A stretch of 64,000 nt of DNA from Pseudomonas syringae CC1557 (GTDB lineage Bacteria; Pseudomonadota; Gammaproteobacteria; Pseudomonadales; Pseudomonadaceae), in contig NZ_CP007014.1 of assembly GCF_000452705.1 (NCBI RefSeq), positions 248,001-312,000 of the forward strand, given 5' to 3'. The translations under genes and the position numbers were made by a program. Under the pieces are notes generated by a model. The model had not been told where the DNA came from. It did not search any database and worked only from the letters and a program-made list of their open reading frames with translations. Shown one piece after another: positions 56,724 through 64,000 of the stretch; the stretch's first letter is position 1; each line of letters starts with the position of its first letter.

Positions 56724-56749
56724 AAAGCGCCCCTCGGGGCGCTTTTTTT
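56724..56749 (+). terminator. Rho-independent terminator of the oprD-type gene
   Basis: AAAGCGCCCC/GGGGCGCTTT stem with a small loop, then T7. Also lies just past the convergent czcA stop and may serve both. Confidence 0.9.
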
Positions 56750-56764
56750 GTACGGGTAGCGTGT

Positions 56765-59700
56765 TTACTCCTCTTCCTCATCCCGCCGATGCGCCCACTG
56801 ATACAGCGCTGGCAACACCAGCAATGTCAGTGCCGTCGAAGACAGAATGCCGCCGATCACTACCGTCGCCAGTGGCCGCTGCACTTCGGCACCAGTCCCG
56901 GTAGCGAGGGCCATGGGGATGAAGCCCAGCGATGCGACCAGTGCGGTCATCAGCACCGGGCGCAGGCGGGTGAGGGCGCCTTCGTTGATGGCGTCGTGCA
57001 ACGAGCGGCCTTCTTCGCGCAGGCTGCGGATGAAGGCGATCATCACCAGGCCGTTCAGCACCGCCACACCCGACAGGGCGATGAAGCCTACGCCTGCGGA
57101 GATCGACAGGGGAATGTCGCGCAGCCACAGGGCCATGACGCCGCCGGTTAACGCGAACGGGATGCCGGTGAAGACCAGCAGGCCGTCTTTGAGGTTGTTG
57201 AACATCATGAACAGCAGCGCGAGGACCAGCAGCAAGGCCACCGGCACGACGATCTGCAAGCGTTTCGCAGCGGATTGCAATTGTTCGAACTGCCCGCCCC
57301 AACTGGTCCAATAGCCCGCCGGGATCTGCACGCCGCTTTCGATGGTGGTGCCTGCTTCTTCGACAAACGAGCCAAGGTCGCGACCGCGCACATTGGCGCT
57401 GACGATCACCACGCGCTTGCCGTTCTCGCGACTGATCTGGTTCGGGCCCAGCACCAGATCAAGGCTGGCAACCTGCGACAGCGAGATGAAGCTGATCTGC
57501 TGGTTGTTCGCGCTCGCAGGCACCGGAATGAGCAGGCTGGAAAGCCCGTTCACGTCAGTGCGCAGTTGCTCGGACAGGCGCACCACCATGTCGAAACGGC
57601 GGTCCCCTTCATACAGCGTGCCCGCCTGACGACCGCCCAGCGCAATGGCGATGGCGTCCTGCACATCGGCGACGTTGAGGCCGTAACGCGCTGCCTTGTC
57701 ACGATCAATGTTGATGGTCAGCACCGGCAGGCCGGTGGTCTGTTCGACCTTCACTTCTGATGCGCCCGGCACCTTTTGAAGCGTGGCGGCGATCTTTGCT
57801 GCAGTCTGATTCAGGATGTTCATGTCGTCGCCGAAGACCTTCACCGCCACGTCGCTGCGCACCCCCGAAACCAGTTCGTTGAAGCGCAACTGGATCGGCT
57901 GGGACAGTTCGTAGTTGCTGCCCGGCACCGTAGCGGCGGCCTTTTGCAGGTCGGCGATCAGGGTTTCGCGGGACTTGTCCGGTTCAGGCCATTCGCTTTG
58001 CGGCTTGAGCATCACGTAGCTGTCGGAGATGTTGGGCGGCATCGGGTCAGCGGCGATTTCGGCGGTGCCGGTACGGGCGAACACACGCTGCACTTCCGGC
58101 ACTTTTTCGATGATGGCTTTTTCCAGACGCTGTTGCATGTCCACCGACTGGGTCAGGCTGGTGCCCGGCACCCGCAGCGCCTGCAAGGCAAAGTCGCCTT
58201 CGCTCAGGCTCGGAATGAACTCGCTGCCCATGCGGCTGGCGGTGAACCCGGACAACACGATTACAGCGAACGCCATGCTGAAGGCGATGGCACGATGCCC
58301 CAGCACCCAACTCAGTATCGGTGCGTAGCGCTGGCGGGCGGTGCGCATCACCAAGCCTTCTTCTTCCTTGACCTTGCCGGTGACGAACATGGCGATGGCG
58401 GCGGGTACAAAGGTCACCGAAAGGATCATCGCGCCGAGCAGAGCGATCACCACGGTGAAAGCCATCGGGTGGAACATTTTGCCTTCCACGCCGGTGAGGG
58501 CGAAGATCGGCAGGTACACGACCATGATGATCAACTGACCGAAAATCAGCGGACGACGTGCTTCTCTGGCAGCGGCGAATACCTCGTGGAAACGCTCTGA
58601 GCGAGTCAGAATGCGGCCGTGTTTTTTCTGGGCATGCGCCAGCCTGCGAATGGCGTTTTCGACGATCACCACGGCACCGTCGACGATGATGCCGAAGTCC
58701 AGCGCGCCCAGGCTCATCAGGTTGGCGCTAACCTTGTTTGTGAACATGCCGGTGAAGGTGAACAGCATGGCCAGTGGAATCACCATGGCGGTGATCAGCG
58801 CCGCGCGGATATTGCCGAGGAACAGAAACAGAATCACGATGACCAGAATCGCGCCTTCGATCAGGTTCTTCTTGACCGTCGCGATGGCTTTTTCGACCAG
58901 CGTGGTGCGGTCGTAAACCGTTACCGCTTCGACACCTTCGGGTAGCGTGCGATTGATGTCGGCGAGTTTCGCTGCTACGGCTTGCGAGACGGTGCGGCTG
59001 TTCTCGCCGATCAGCATGAACACGGTGCCGAGCACCACTTCACGGCCATTTTCGGTGGCTGCGCCGGAACGCATTTCCTTGCCGATGCCGACCTCAGCCA
59101 CGCTGCTGATCCTGATCGGTGTGCCCTGCACATTGGCGATGACGATGTTGGCGATGTCGTCCACCGTGCCGAGCTGGCCCGGTGCGCGGATCAGCAGTTG
59201 CTCGCCACCGCGTTCGATGTAACCCGCGCCGACGTTGGCGTTGTTGCGCTCCAGCGCTGCCACCAGATCGTTCAGCGTAAGCTTGTAGGCGGCCAGTTTT
59301 TTCGGATCGGGGGCGATCTGATATTGCTTGGCGAAACCACCGATGGTGTTGATCTCGGCCACGCCCGGCACGTTGCGCAACTGCGGCTTGATGATCCAGT
59401 CCTGAATCACCCGCAGGTCAGTCGGCGTGTACGGCGTGCCGTCCTCTTTCAGCGCGCCCTCGCGGGCTTCGACCGTCCACAGAAAAATCTCGCCGAGGCC
59501 GGTGGAAATCGGCCCCATCATCGCGTCGACGCCTTCGGGCAATTGGTCCTTGGCGATCTGCAGGCGCTCGTTTACCAGTTGGCGGGCGAAGAACAGGTCA
59601 GTGCCGTCTTCGAAAATTACCGTGACCTGGGACAGGCCCGAGCGTGACAGCGAGCGCGTTTGTTGCAGACCGGGCAGGCCCGCCATGTTGGTTTCGATGG

Positions 59701-59902
59701 CGAAGGTAATCCGCTGCTCGGTCTCCAGCGGCGAGAAGCCGGGCGCAGATGTATTGATCTGCACCTGTACGTTGGTAATGTCGGGTACCGCATCGATGGG
59801 CAGTTTCTGATAGCTGGCGATGCCCAGCCCTGCCATGAGCAGCACAGCAAGCATCACGACGATGCGCTGTTCAATCGCGAATTGAATCAACCGTTCAAAC
59901 AT
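56765..59902 (-). CDS. czcA: Heavy-metal RND efflux pump, inner-membrane component (HME1)
   Basis: 1045 residues, 12 membrane helices with two large periplasmic loops. The HME1 signature in helix IV, GALDFGIIVDGAVVIVEN, marks Co/Zn/Cd specificity rather than the Cu/Ag form. Start MFERLIQFAIEQRIVVMLAV. Proton-driven export of Zn, Cd or Co across the envelope with CzcB and CzcC. Follows czcB by 24 bp in the czcCBA operon. Confidence 0.95.
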   Translation of the reverse strand: MFERLIQFAIEQRIVVMLAVLLMAGLGIASYQKLPIDAVPDITNVQVQINTSAPGFSPLETEQRITFAIETNMAGLPGLQQTRSLSRSGLSQVTVIFEDGTDLFFARQLVNERLQIAKDQLPEGVDAMMGPISTGLGEIFLWTVEAREGALKEDGTPYTPTDLRVIQDWIIKPQLRNVPGVAEINTIGGFAKQYQIAPDPKKLAAYKLTLNDLVAALERNNANVGAGYIERGGEQLLIRAPGQLGTVDDIANIVIANVQGTPIRISSVAEVGIGKEMRSGAATENGREVVLGTVFMLIGENSRTVSQAVAAKLADINRTLPEGVEAVTVYDRTTLVEKAIATVKKNLIEGAILVIVILFLFLGNIRAALITAMVIPLAMLFTFTGMFTNKVSANLMSLGALDFGIIVDGAVVIVENAIRRLAHAQKKHGRILTRSERFHEVFAAAREARRPLIFGQLIIMVVYLPIFALTGVEGKMFHPMAFTVVIALLGAMILSVTFVPAAIAMFVTGKVKEEEGLVMRTARQRYAPILSWVLGHRAIAFSMAFAVIVLSGFTASRMGSEFIPSLSEGDFALQALRVPGTSLTQSVDMQQRLEKAIIEKVPEVQRVFARTGTAEIAADPMPPNISDSYVMLKPQSEWPEPDKSRETLIADLQKAAATVPGSNYELSQPIQLRFNELVSGVRSDVAVKVFGDDMNILNQTAAKIAATLQKVPGASEVKVEQTTGLPVLTINIDRDKAARYGLNVADVQDAIAIALGGRQAGTLYEGDRRFDMVVRLSEQLRTDVNGLSSLLIPVPASANNQQISFISLSQVASLDLVLGPNQISRENGKRVVIVSANVRGRDLGSFVEEAGTTIESGVQIPAGYWTSWGGQFEQLQSAAKRLQIVVPVALLLVLALLFMMFNNLKDGLLVFTGIPFALTGGVMALWLRDIPLSISAGVGFIALSGVAVLNGLVMIAFIRSLREEGRSLHDAINEGALTRLRPVLMTALVASLGFIPMALATGTGAEVQRPLATVVIGGILSSTALTLLVLPALYQWAHRRDEEEE

Positions 59903-59926
59903 GGAGGTGTACTCGTGTGACGCAGA

Positions 59927-61192
59927 TCAATGGGCGTGCTCGGCGGAGCCTTTGCCCAGCTCCGACTTGAGGATGAAGCTGCCAGCGGTGGCCACTTGCG
60001 TACCGGCGGCCAGGCCTTTGACGATTTCCACATGACCGCCGTCGCGGCGGCCAAGCGTGACGGGCGTCAGCTGAAAACCTTCTTCGTTGCGCACGAAGAC
60101 CGACGGCTTGTCTTCAATCGACTGGACTGCGGACTCGGGCAGGCTGACCGCTACACCGGTCTGTTCGGCGGCGACCTCCACCGATACGAACAGGCCTGGA
60201 CGCCACGCGCCCTGAGGGTTGGCGAGCGTCACGCGCACAGCGGCGGCACGGGTCTGCTCGCCCAGCAGGCTGCCGACATAACCGATCCTGCCTTCGACGC
60301 TCGCGTTCAGATCAGGCGCACTGACCGTCACCGGACGCCCGACGACCACCTTGTCCAGGTCCCTTGGCGATACGCCAAACGTGGCCCAGACACGGGACAG
60401 ATCCGACAGGGTGAACGCGTTGCTCGCTTCGTTGACCAGCTCGCCGATGCCCAGGTGTTTTTCCACAACCATGGCGTCGAAGGGTGCGATCAGTTCGTAG
60501 CGATTGCCTGCGGAATGGCTGAGACTGGCACCGATGGCGCTGATCTTCTGCCGGGCGTTGGCGAGGTTGATGTCGGCTTCCTGAAAATCCTGGCGCGCTT
60601 GCAGGTAGTCCTGCTCGGCAGAAATCTTGTCTTCCCACAGCTTCTTCTCGCGTTGCAGGGTCAGGCGTGCCAGTTCCTGACGGCGCTGGGCGGCGCTCAG
60701 TTCGCTGCGTTGATCAGAGATCTGCTGGCTGGCAATCACCGCCAGCACCTGGCCTTTTTTCACCGCCTGACCCAGATCGACCTTGACCGATTCGACCACG
60801 CCGCTGACCCGAGGCACGACATGCGCGGTGCGGTCCTCGTCGAAGCGTATTTCACCGGGGAAGGTCACGGTCGTGCTCATCTGCCGAGGCTCGGCGGTTG
60901 CCAGCTCGATGCCTGCCGCCTTGATCTGCTCGGCAGTCAGCTCGATGTGTCCCTCTTCTTCTTCATGGGCAGGCTCTGCGGCTGCGGCTCCGGGTTTTTT
61001 CGGCTCACCGTCATGGCTGTCTTCGCCATGAGCCTCTTTCGGCTCATGGGCGTGCTCTTGGTCGGAGTGCTCACCGTCCGATGAGCCGGTTTCAGCGGCG
61101 AAGGGCCGCATCTGCTGGTTCACTGTCAGACTGCCCAGACCAATGATGACCACCACCGCCAGCGCGATGGCAATGCTTCGTTTGTTATTCAT
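59927..61192 (-). CDS. czcB: Heavy-metal efflux periplasmic adaptor
   Basis: 421 residues. An N-terminal membrane anchor or signal (RSIAIALAVVVIIGLGSLTV), a His/Glu/Asp-rich segment (GEHSDQEHAHEPKEAHGEDS), barrel-sandwich (lipoyl-like) and alpha-hairpin regions (DQRSELSAAQRRQELARLTL), and a beta-barrel. The His-rich stretch probably binds metal. Bridges CzcA and CzcC. 67 bp after czcC. Confidence 0.94.
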   Translation of the reverse strand: MNNKRSIAIALAVVVIIGLGSLTVNQQMRPFAAETGSSDGEHSDQEHAHEPKEAHGEDSHDGEPKKPGAAAAEPAHEEEEGHIELTAEQIKAAGIELATAEPRQMSTTVTFPGEIRFDEDRTAHVVPRVSGVVESVKVDLGQAVKKGQVLAVIASQQISDQRSELSAAQRRQELARLTLQREKKLWEDKISAEQDYLQARQDFQEADINLANARQKISAIGASLSHSAGNRYELIAPFDAMVVEKHLGIGELVNEASNAFTLSDLSRVWATFGVSPRDLDKVVVGRPVTVSAPDLNASVEGRIGYVGSLLGEQTRAAAVRVTLANPQGAWRPGLFVSVEVAAEQTGVAVSLPESAVQSIEDKPSVFVRNEEGFQLTPVTLGRRDGGHVEIVKGLAAGTQVATAGSFILKSELGKGSAEHAH

Positions 61193-61259
61193 GAAAGCTC
61201 CCGGCGATCAGGTACGTGCAGCACCTCTCGATACGCTCGATATAGGCGGAAAAAGACAG

Positions 61260-62486
61260 TCAGGGGTTGAAGCTGAACCGGTTGAGATCACCGTGGATTC
61301 GTTCGATGGCGACTCTCGCTTCGGTCGCTGTCGCCAGTGATTCCAGGTATTGGCTGCGGGCGGAAATCAGCGTTCGTTGTGCATCCAGAACTTCGAGGAA
61401 GCCGAACTTGCCCATTTCGAAACCACGGGTCGCCGTATCGACGGCACTTTGCGCGGCGGGCAGAATGACGTTATTGAACGACTCGACTTCCTGCGCAGCG
61501 GTGCTCCACTGATCAAGGGCGGACTGCGTCTGGGTGCGCAGTTTCAGCTCGACGGCATTGCGCAGGTCGCGGGACTGGTCTGCCCGCCGTGAGGCGGCGA
61601 GCACGTTGCCCTGATTTCGGTCAAACAACGGGAGCGGCATCGACAGGCCCACCACGTTGACGCGTTCGCGCTCTTCGCGGCTGTACTGGCTGCCGACGCT
61701 GACGGTCAGGTCCGGAATGCGCTTGGCGCGCTCCGAGCCCAATGCGGCTTCGCGCTGTTCGATCTGGGTCTGGGCGAGGCGCAGCTCGGCGGATTGGTTG
61801 AGGGCAGTCAGCATCTTCGCGGTCGACGGTGATTTGCCGGGAGACAGATCGGAGTAATCCAGGCGTTCGAAAGACGCTCTCGGCGAGCCGGTGGCGCGCG
61901 CCAGTTCACGGTTGCTGTTGATTTTCAGGGTTTCGGCGCGGCGCACCAGCAAGTCGGTTTCTGCCAGTTGCACCTGCGCGCGGGTGGCCTCGACTGGTGA
62001 GACCTTGCCTGCGCGCACACGCCCTTCGGCGACTTTCAGGCCGCGCTCGGCAAGCGCCCTGGATTGGCGGGCCAGCTCCAGACCGGCCTGCGCACGCGCT
62101 GCGGCATAAAATGCCTGAACCACGTCGGCGCGCAATTCATTGCCGCGCCGTTCAAGCTCCAGTCGAGCCGCGTCCTGCCCCTTGCCGGCCGCTTCGATAC
62201 GCGCTCCGCGTTTGCCACCCAGCTCTAGCGCCTGGCTGAGCATTACCGTGGTGGTGCTGGTATTGCGTCGTGTGTCCTCGACTTCCCACGACACTACCGG
62301 GTTGGGGATCAGCCCCGCCTGCTGGCGATCCCCTTCGGCAACGCCGATCTCCCATTGCGCTGCGGCAAGCTCCGGATTGTGGGCAAAGGCGGCTTCCAGT
62401 GCCTGGGGCAGGCTGATGCCTTGGGCCGTTGCGACGCCCGGGACAACAAACGGCAGCAACAAAAAACACAGTGCGCCGACTCTCAT
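61260..62486 (-). CDS. czcC: Heavy-metal efflux outer-membrane channel
   Basis: 408 residues of the TolC/OEP family. Signal peptide MRVGALCFLLLPFVVPGVATA-QGI, then two repeated coiled-coil halves (ELAAAQWEIGVAEGDRQQAG; AELRLAQTQIEQREAALGSE). ATG 62486 is preferred to GTG 62495 because GGGTG lies six bases before it. First gene of czcCBA, divergent from czcRS across a 252-bp control region. Confidence 0.93.
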   Translation of the reverse strand: MRVGALCFLLLPFVVPGVATAQGISLPQALEAAFAHNPELAAAQWEIGVAEGDRQQAGLIPNPVVSWEVEDTRRNTSTTTVMLSQALELGGKRGARIEAAGKGQDAARLELERRGNELRADVVQAFYAAARAQAGLELARQSRALAERGLKVAEGRVRAGKVSPVEATRAQVQLAETDLLVRRAETLKINSNRELARATGSPRASFERLDYSDLSPGKSPSTAKMLTALNQSAELRLAQTQIEQREAALGSERAKRIPDLTVSVGSQYSREERERVNVVGLSMPLPLFDRNQGNVLAASRRADQSRDLRNAVELKLRTQTQSALDQWSTAAQEVESFNNVILPAAQSAVDTATRGFEMGKFGFLEVLDAQRTLISARSQYLESLATATEARVAIERIHGDLNRFSFNP

Positions 62487-62738
62487 GCCAGACACCCTGC
62501 AAATTCATCTGTACGCCGAATGCGTACGTTGTTCTCCAGTCCCATGAAATCACCCCATCAAAGCAAAAATACAAACAGGCACCGAGGCGCTGAAGTTGGC
62601 TGGGGTGACTTTATGCAATGGGAGTTATCACAGGGATTGCCGGGAAATTACGATTCTGTTATCCAGCGAGATAAGCGTTTCTTTTCAGTACACTGCACGG
62701 CATCGTCATCCTCCGCTCATCAAACAGGAAGCCAGGTT
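62487..62738. promoter_or_regulatory. Divergent czcC/czcR control region
   Basis: 252 bp between czcC and czcR must carry both promoters. AT-rich runs (cagcaaaaatacaaacagg; gcgttTCTTTTCAGTACACTG) suggest -10/-35 elements, but I could not fix a clear CzcR box; a weak repeat 'gttatc' occurs at about 62626 and 62658. Confidence 0.3.
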
Positions 62739-63413
62739 ATGCGAATCCTTGTCGTAGAGGACGAGCCGAAAACGGCCGAGTACATGCATCAAGGTCTGAC
62801 CGAAAGTGGCTATGTCGTCGATATCGCCGCCACCGGGCTTGATGGTCTTTACCTCGCGCAGCATCAGGCTTACGACGTGGTGATTCTGGATGTGAACCTG
62901 CCGGAGATGGATGGCTGGGAAGTGTTGAGCCGTCTCAGAAAAACCGTCAACACGCGCATCATGATGGTCACGGCGCGGGGGCGGCTTGAGGAAAAAGTCA
63001 AAGGTCTGGAAATGGGCGCTGATGACTATCTGGTCAAGCCGTTCGAGTTTCCGGAACTGCTGGCCAGGGTCCGCACCCTGATGCGTCGCAGTGAGCAGAC
63101 CACCACTGCCAAGGTGTTGCAGGTCGGCGACCTGGAACTCGATCAAGGCCGACACCGGGCATTTCGCGGTAAGCAGCGCATCGACCTGACCACCAAGGAG
63201 TTCGCGCTTCTGCACCTGTTGATGCGCCACAGTGGTGAGGTCATGTCGCGTACCCAGATCATTTCGCTGGTCTGGGACATGAATTTCGACTGCGACACCA
63301 ACGTGGTGGAAGTGTCGATCCGTCGCCTTCGAGCGAAGATCGATGACCCGTTCGAGACCAAGCTGATTCACACTCTGCGTGGCGTAGGTTATGTACTGGA
63401 AGTGCGTGAATGA
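62739..63413 (+). CDS. czcR: Two-component response regulator, heavy-metal type (OmpR/PhoB family)
   Basis: 224 residues from ATG 62739 (CAGGAAG upstream). Receiver domain MRILVVEDEPKTAEYMHQGL with phospho-acceptor Asp51 (VILDVNLPEMDGW) and Lys in VKPFEFPEL; winged-helix DNA-binding domain (LTTKEFALLHLLMRHSGEV; VSIRRLRAKIDDPF). Belongs to the CopR/CzcR/CusR group. A longer upstream reading of the frame is not part of the protein. Its stop overlaps the czcS start (ATGA). Confidence 0.94.
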   Translation: MRILVVEDEPKTAEYMHQGLTESGYVVDIAATGLDGLYLAQHQAYDVVILDVNLPEMDGWEVLSRLRKTVNTRIMMVTARGRLEEKVKGLEMGADDYLVKPFEFPELLARVRTLMRRSEQTTTAKVLQVGDLELDQGRHRAFRGKQRIDLTTKEFALLHLLMRHSGEVMSRTQIISLVWDMNFDCDTNVVEVSIRRLRAKIDDPFETKLIHTLRGVGYVLEVRE

Positions 63414-64000
63414 CGCCGACACGCCTTTCGACGCGTCTCGGGTTGACGGTCGTTGCTCTGATTGCGTGTCTGGTGCTGGTGATGGAAATGCTCGCCTACG
63501 CGGTCATTTCCCGGCAGCTTGATAGACGCGCCGAAGACAGCCTGAACGAGAAGTTTGCGCAGGTCGAACACAGCTTGAGTGAGGGTTTTCTCGCGGTAGA
63601 GGACATCGTTCAATACCCACACACTCTGCGTGACCAAATTGTCGGCCACGATAGCTACACGCTGACGGTGCTCGATTCGGGCAATCCACGGCAACAATTG
63701 ATGATGGTCGGCAACGAGGAAGGGCGGAATCTGCCGATCCCTGAAGCAGATCGCATACCCCAGGGTTTTCAGGAGTTGCAGTCGATACACGGCCACAAGA
63801 TTCTTATCGGATACCGGGAAATACGCCTCAAGACAGGACAGGACATTCTGGTCAGGCTGTCGATGGACCGCGAAAGCGACAGCACGCTGCTGCACGCTTA
63901 TTTGAAATCGACCTTCCTGGTACTGCCGGTGATTCTGCTGCTGGTCGGCTTTGGCGTCTGGTGGGTGGTGCGTCGTGGCCTAAGGCCGTTGAGGGCATTC
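63410..64000 (+). CDS. czcS: Heavy-metal sensor histidine kinase, 3' part outside window
   Basis: The first 197 residues are present (MTPTRLSTRLGLTVVALIAC). One membrane helix (about 11-31), a periplasmic sensor loop (about 35-160, with VEHSLSEGF and IVGHDSYTLTVLD), a second helix (about 163-185, FLVLPVILLLVGFGVWWVVR) and the start of HAMP (RGLRPLRAF). The kinase core lies downstream. Coupled to czcR through the ATGA overlap. Confidence 0.9.
   Translation, partial: MTPTRLSTRLGLTVVALIACLVLVMEMLAYAVISRQLDRRAEDSLNEKFAQVEHSLSEGFLAVEDIVQYPHTLRDQIVGHDSYTLTVLDSGNPRQQLMMVGNEEGRNLPIPEADRIPQGFQELQSIHGHKILIGYREIRLKTGQDILVRLSMDRESDSTLLHAYLKSTFLVLPVILLLVGFGVWWVVRRGLRPLRAF

Overview
The window is one contiguous chromosome segment of a fluorescent pseudomonad, most likely the Pseudomonas syringae group. 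The evidence is the gene order (ilvA, a HAD phosphatase, rppH, ptsP, lgt, thyA; ntrBC and glnA; thiI; bipA), the Pseudomonas-type hut cluster with two hutH-like genes and the hutXWV transporter, the BetT-type choline transporter, and short interspersed GC-rich repeats of the 'acgcggagc(a/g)t' type in many intergenic spaces. The species assignment is inference; no rRNA or tRNA gene was seen.

Layout. 1-7744: core genes (ilvA 3' part, DUF2269-like membrane protein, HAD phosphatase, rppH, ptsP, lgt, thyA). 7745-12453: a decayed accessory insert between intact thyA and a second, partial thyA 3' end. It holds a small unknown gene, a truncated membrane-protein gene, an AbiJ-like abortive-infection pseudogene, a putative BECR-fold nuclease, a small ribbon-helix-helix (RHH) protein and an unknown gene whose reading frame is split by stops. 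12515-15305: divergent cadR/cadA heavy-metal resistance pair around a MerR-type promoter. 15381-26579: histidine utilisation cluster hutU-X-W-V-H1-H2-T-I-G, all on the minus strand, with a sigma54-type promoter overlapped by a HutC-like operator. 27169-29163: betT behind a BetI-like operator. 29274-36346: a LacI-type regulator divergent from a TonB receptor, a flavin monooxygenase, a sulfonate-type binding protein and an aldo/keto reductase, with a perfect LacI operator between them. 36494-38287: amidase broken by an in-frame stop. 38393-44591: ntrC, ntrB, two DUF4124 proteins, a secreted chorismate mutase and glnA (sigma54/NtrC control visible). 44928-48345: thiI and bipA. 48447-52717: a polyol (mannitol/sorbitol-type) locus with regulator, dehydrogenase, lone binding protein and AraC regulator. 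52719-64000: a CPA1 antiporter, small exported proteins, an OprD porin, and the czcCBA efflux operon divergent from czcRS (czcS runs off the window).

How it fits together: much of the window concerns nitrogen and carbon acquisition. Histidine degradation, choline uptake, ntrBC/glnA and polyol use are nutrient traits suited to a plant-associated lifestyle. Two independent metal-resistance loci (CadRA and CzcRS-CBA) are present, and an OprD-family porin sits beside the second. The most unusual items are the thyA-flanked decayed defence/toxin island, the conserved-looking HutH paralogue that has lost exactly the Ala-Ser-Gly triad needed to form the MIO cofactor, and the uncharacterised LacI/TonB/monooxygenase cluster.
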